In this document: positions 7,117 through 8,292 of the stretch, piece after piece
Layout: each line of letters begins with the position of its first letter
Position numbering within the stretch: position 1 is the stretch's first letter
From: CALEMW01 sp035447065
GTDB taxonomy: Bacteria; Krumholzibacteriota; Krumholzibacteriia; LZORAL124-64-63
NCBI GenBank assembly: GCA_035447065.1
Contig: DAOTGJ010000079.1
Location: 1 to 8,292 of the forward strand
DNA length: 8,292 nucleotides
Direction of reading: 5' to 3'
The notes under the pieces: generated by a model
The model's input: only the letters and a program-made list of their open reading frames with translations
Told to the model about the DNA's origin: nothing
Databases searched by the model: none
Position numbers and translations under genes: made by a program

Positions 7117-8045
7117 GCTTCGGGAGGACGGGACTCCAGCACGGATTCCACGGCCGGGACCAGGTTGCGCAGGATCTGCTCCCCGTTCCTGTCATCGATC
7201 AGACCGACGACGATGTACCGCCGCCAGACCGGGCCCCAGACGAGCACCGAGTCGGCGTGGTACGTCTTCCAGGTGCCCGACTTGCGGTAGAGCACGGCGC
7301 CGGGCGCCAGCCGGTCGTAGGTGTTCACGAACTTGTGGTGCAGCTGGGGATCGCGCAGCATCTCGAGCATCTGCACGCTGCGTTCACGGCTGACCAGCCG
7401 CCCCATGGCCAGCAGGTAGTAGAAGCGGCAGACCTGGGTCACCGAGGCGCCGTGGCTGATGCCCATGAGCGGGTCCGGGTAGCGTTTGCCGCGCTTGGCG
7501 TACGCCTTGCCGACCCACAAGCCGCCGCCGTGCTCCGGATCGTAGAGCTCGTAGTCCGGGTTCTGCAGGACCGCGGCGATGCTGTCGAAGCCGATCCTGT
7601 CGATCATCCTGGTCGCCGCGCCGTTGTCCGACACCCGGATCATCTGCTGCATGTCGTCCAGCACCTGGGGCGACTCCTGGAGCGTCCCCCGCTCCAGGCC
7701 GTCGGCGGCGGCCAGCAGGATGGCCAGCTTCGGCAGGCTGGCGGCGTACATCATCCGGTCTCCGTTGACGCGGGCGAAGCGGATGCGCTCGGGATCGGAG
7801 AGGTCCACCAGCCCCACGGCCATCTTGCCGTTCGCGATCAGCCTGGCCCAGGTCTTGTCGGACTTGAGCCGCGCCTCGAGCCGTTTCTGCATCGCGGGGT
7901 CGACGGAGTCGCGCAGGGGCCGGATGTGGGCGGACGGGACGGCCAAGGGCAGCTCCGGCTCCAGGTGGGCGTCCGGAACGGCCGCGGCCGGGGTGGTCCA
8001 TGTGAGCGCGAGGAGCAGGGACAGGCATGCGAGGGTTCGAGCCAA
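7110..8045 (-). CDS. Secreted class A beta-lactamase-like serine hydrolase (SLPK / SDN / KSG), first gene of the operon
   Basis: From a TTG start at 8045 this is a 311-residue protein with a compact signal peptide (basic residue, a Leu-rich core, then TTPAAA before VPDA). The active-site motifs are SLPK at 103-106 (nucleophile Ser103), SDN at 139-141 and KSG at 255-257, the class A order and spacing. The segment after SDN (LWVGKAYAKRGKRYPDPLMG) has no recognisable omega-loop Glu, so the deacylating base of real class A beta-lactamases seems missing. Penicillin binding, a peptidase or an esterase role on cell-wall material is more likely than resistance. An in-frame ATG at 8108 would give 332 residues with an Arg-rich 21-residue extension before the signal peptide. 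I prefer the TTG because that extension lacks an SD, uses rarer AGA/AGG codons and makes the signal peptide n-region unusually long, whereas the TTG has AAAGG 6 nt upstream. It lies 6 nt before the transporter gene, so the two are co-transcribed. It is distinct from the operon's last hydrolase in length and motif spacing. Confidence 0.85.
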   Translation of the reverse strand: MARTLACLSLLLALTWTTPAAAVPDAHLEPELPLAVPSAHIRPLRDSVDPAMQKRLEARLKSDKTWARLIANGKMAVGLVDLSDPERIRFARVNGDRMMYAASLPKLAILLAAADGLERGTLQESPQVLDDMQQMIRVSDNGAATRMIDRIGFDSIAAVLQNPDYELYDPEHGGGLWVGKAYAKRGKRYPDPLMGISHGASVTQVCRFYYLLAMGRLVSRERSVQMLEMLRDPQLHHKFVNTYDRLAPGAVLYRKSGTWKTYHADSVLVWGPVWRRYIVVGLIDDRNGEQILRNLVPAVESVLESRPPEAR

Positions 8046-8057
8046 GGGAGGCCTTTC
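8043..8057 (-). promoter_or_regulatory. Translation initiation region of the first serine hydrolase gene with TTG start
   Basis: The minus strand reads GAAAGGCCTCCCTTG. AAAGG lies six bases upstream of TTG, and the last ten bases (GCCTCCCTTG) are identical to those at the transporter's TTG start. This supports using TTG at 8045 rather than the ATG at 8108. AAGG and CCTT on either side of the CCTC could form a small hairpin over the SD. Confidence 0.4.
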
Positions 8058-8097
8058 GCTCGGGGCGAGACCCGTCGGGGACCGGTGGGAGCGCGCC

Positions 8098-8127
8098 AAT
8101 CTACGCATAAGTGCCGTCGCGGTGCAA
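8098..8127 (-). promoter_or_regulatory. Weak sigma70-like promoter candidate for the operon
   Basis: The minus strand has TTGCAC (8127-8122), an 18-base spacer and TAGATT (8103-8098), predicting transcription start near 8091. That is downstream of the alternative ATG at 8108 but upstream of the TTG at 8045, consistent with the shorter protein. Both hexamers deviate from consensus and such matches arise by chance, so this is only a candidate. Confidence 0.25.
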
Positions 8128-8138
8128 GTTGCCGCAAC
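8124..8138. promoter_or_regulatory. Overlapping palindromes, possible operator at the operon promoter
   Basis: GCAAGTTGC (8124-8132) and GTTGCCGCAAC (8128-8138) are two perfect interrupted palindromes that share bases, giving alternating GCAA/TTGC half-sites. They overlap the candidate -35 element of the operon. A regulator binding here could repress or activate the operon. No regulator is identified and the elements are short. Confidence 0.25.
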
Positions 8139-8159
8139 CGATTGTCCGCGGCCGCGAAA

Positions 8160-8173
8160 CTCCGCCGGCGGAG
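8160..8173. repeat. 14-bp perfect palindrome in the divergent intergenic region
   Basis: CTCCGCCGGCGGAG reads the same on both strands. It could be a protein-binding site or a small hairpin (five-base stem, CCGG loop). No T-run follows on either strand, so a terminator is unlikely. In GC-rich DNA such palindromes occur by chance fairly often. Confidence 0.3.
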
Positions 8174-8176
8174 GCC

Positions 8177-8205
8177 TTGCCGCCGCGACGAAACCCGGCT
8201 ATCAA
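8177..8205 (+). promoter_or_regulatory. Weak sigma70-like promoter candidate for a rightward gene
   Basis: TTGCCG (8177-8182), a 17-base spacer and TATCAA (8200-8205) each match four of six consensus positions. It would drive transcription to the right from about 8212. If real, the ATG at 8205 could not be the start of the rightward gene, and the in-frame ATG at 8259 would be used instead. Confidence 0.22.
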
Positions 8206-8292
8206 TGACGGGGAACATCCACCGACCGGCAGTCCCTGGGGTCCCCACCCGCTTCCCGATGCCCTCCGTCGACACCGAGACAGGTGACCAGG
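8205..8292 (+). CDS. Possible 5' end of a divergent unidentified gene (partial)
   Basis: From ATG at 8205 the frame stays open to the window edge (29 codons, beginning MTGNIHRPAVPGVP), with mostly G/C third positions like the other genes. A second in-frame ATG at 8259 begins MPSVDTETGDQ. Neither has a convincing SD, and the peptide is too short and Pro-rich to assign to a family. The region could instead be non-coding spacer. A gene facing away from the operon would fit the cluster of palindromes and promoter-like elements between them. Confidence 0.27.
   Translation, partial: MTGNIHRPAVPGVPTRFPMPSVDTETGDQ

Noticed and set aside
95..8045. Antibiotic resistance locus based on two beta-lactamase-like genes
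   Set aside because: Neither protein shows the omega-loop Glu, one lacks the SDN Asp, and the neighbours are not resistance or mobile genes.
7110..8108. Longer form of the first hydrolase starting at ATG 8108
   Set aside because: No SD, an Arg-rich 21-residue extension that weakens the signal peptide, and a candidate transcription start downstream of this ATG. It remains possible.

Overview
This is a very GC-rich stretch (about 70% by eye, with strongly GC-ending codons) from a bacterium that exports several proteins. The paired signal-peptide proteins, a beta-barrel-like C-terminus at the left edge and a membrane protein of the NTT/ATP:ADP-translocase-like HEAT-repeat group point to a diderm. 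An FCB-type or other little-cultivated lineage (Krumholzibacteriota, Eisenbacteria, Gemmatimonadota and similar) is a guess from style only. I see no rRNA, tRNA, CRISPR array, insertion sequence or phage gene.

Layout. The left 82 bases hold the 3' end of a plus-strand gene. It converges on a tightly packed minus-strand operon that fills nearly all the rest (about 8045 down to 95). In transcription order the operon encodes: (1) a secreted class A beta-lactamase-like serine hydrolase; (2) a 933-residue 12-TM transporter of the nucleotide-translocase-like/MFS group with a HEAT-repeat C-terminal half; (3) a 985-residue protein with a signal peptide, an unknown helical N-terminal region, a swivelling phosphohistidine domain and a C-terminal PPDK/PEP-synthase-type ATP-grasp domain; (4) a second secreted beta-lactamase-like serine hydrolase. 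Genes 1 and 2 are 6 nt apart. Genes 2/3 and 3/4 each overlap by an ATGA. The right edge (8046-8292) looks like a divergent control region with palindromes and weak promoter-like elements, followed by the possible start of a plus-strand gene.

How the genes may work together. Proteins 1, 3 and 4 appear to be exported and protein 2 sits in the inner membrane. A dikinase-like ATP-using enzyme with an export signal is paradoxical, because the periplasm has no ATP pool. Its co-translation with a nucleotide-translocase-like membrane protein suggests that the transporter supplies a nucleotide or other phosphoryl donor across the membrane to the exported enzyme. The two SxxK serine hydrolases would act on a cell-envelope polymer such as peptidoglycan or another amide/ester substrate. 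Domain order in protein 3 (His domain before ATP-grasp, no PEP-binding barrel) is that of glucan water dikinases, so phosphorylation of an envelope glycan is one concrete possibility. The gene content and domain order are read from the sequence; the coupled system is inference.
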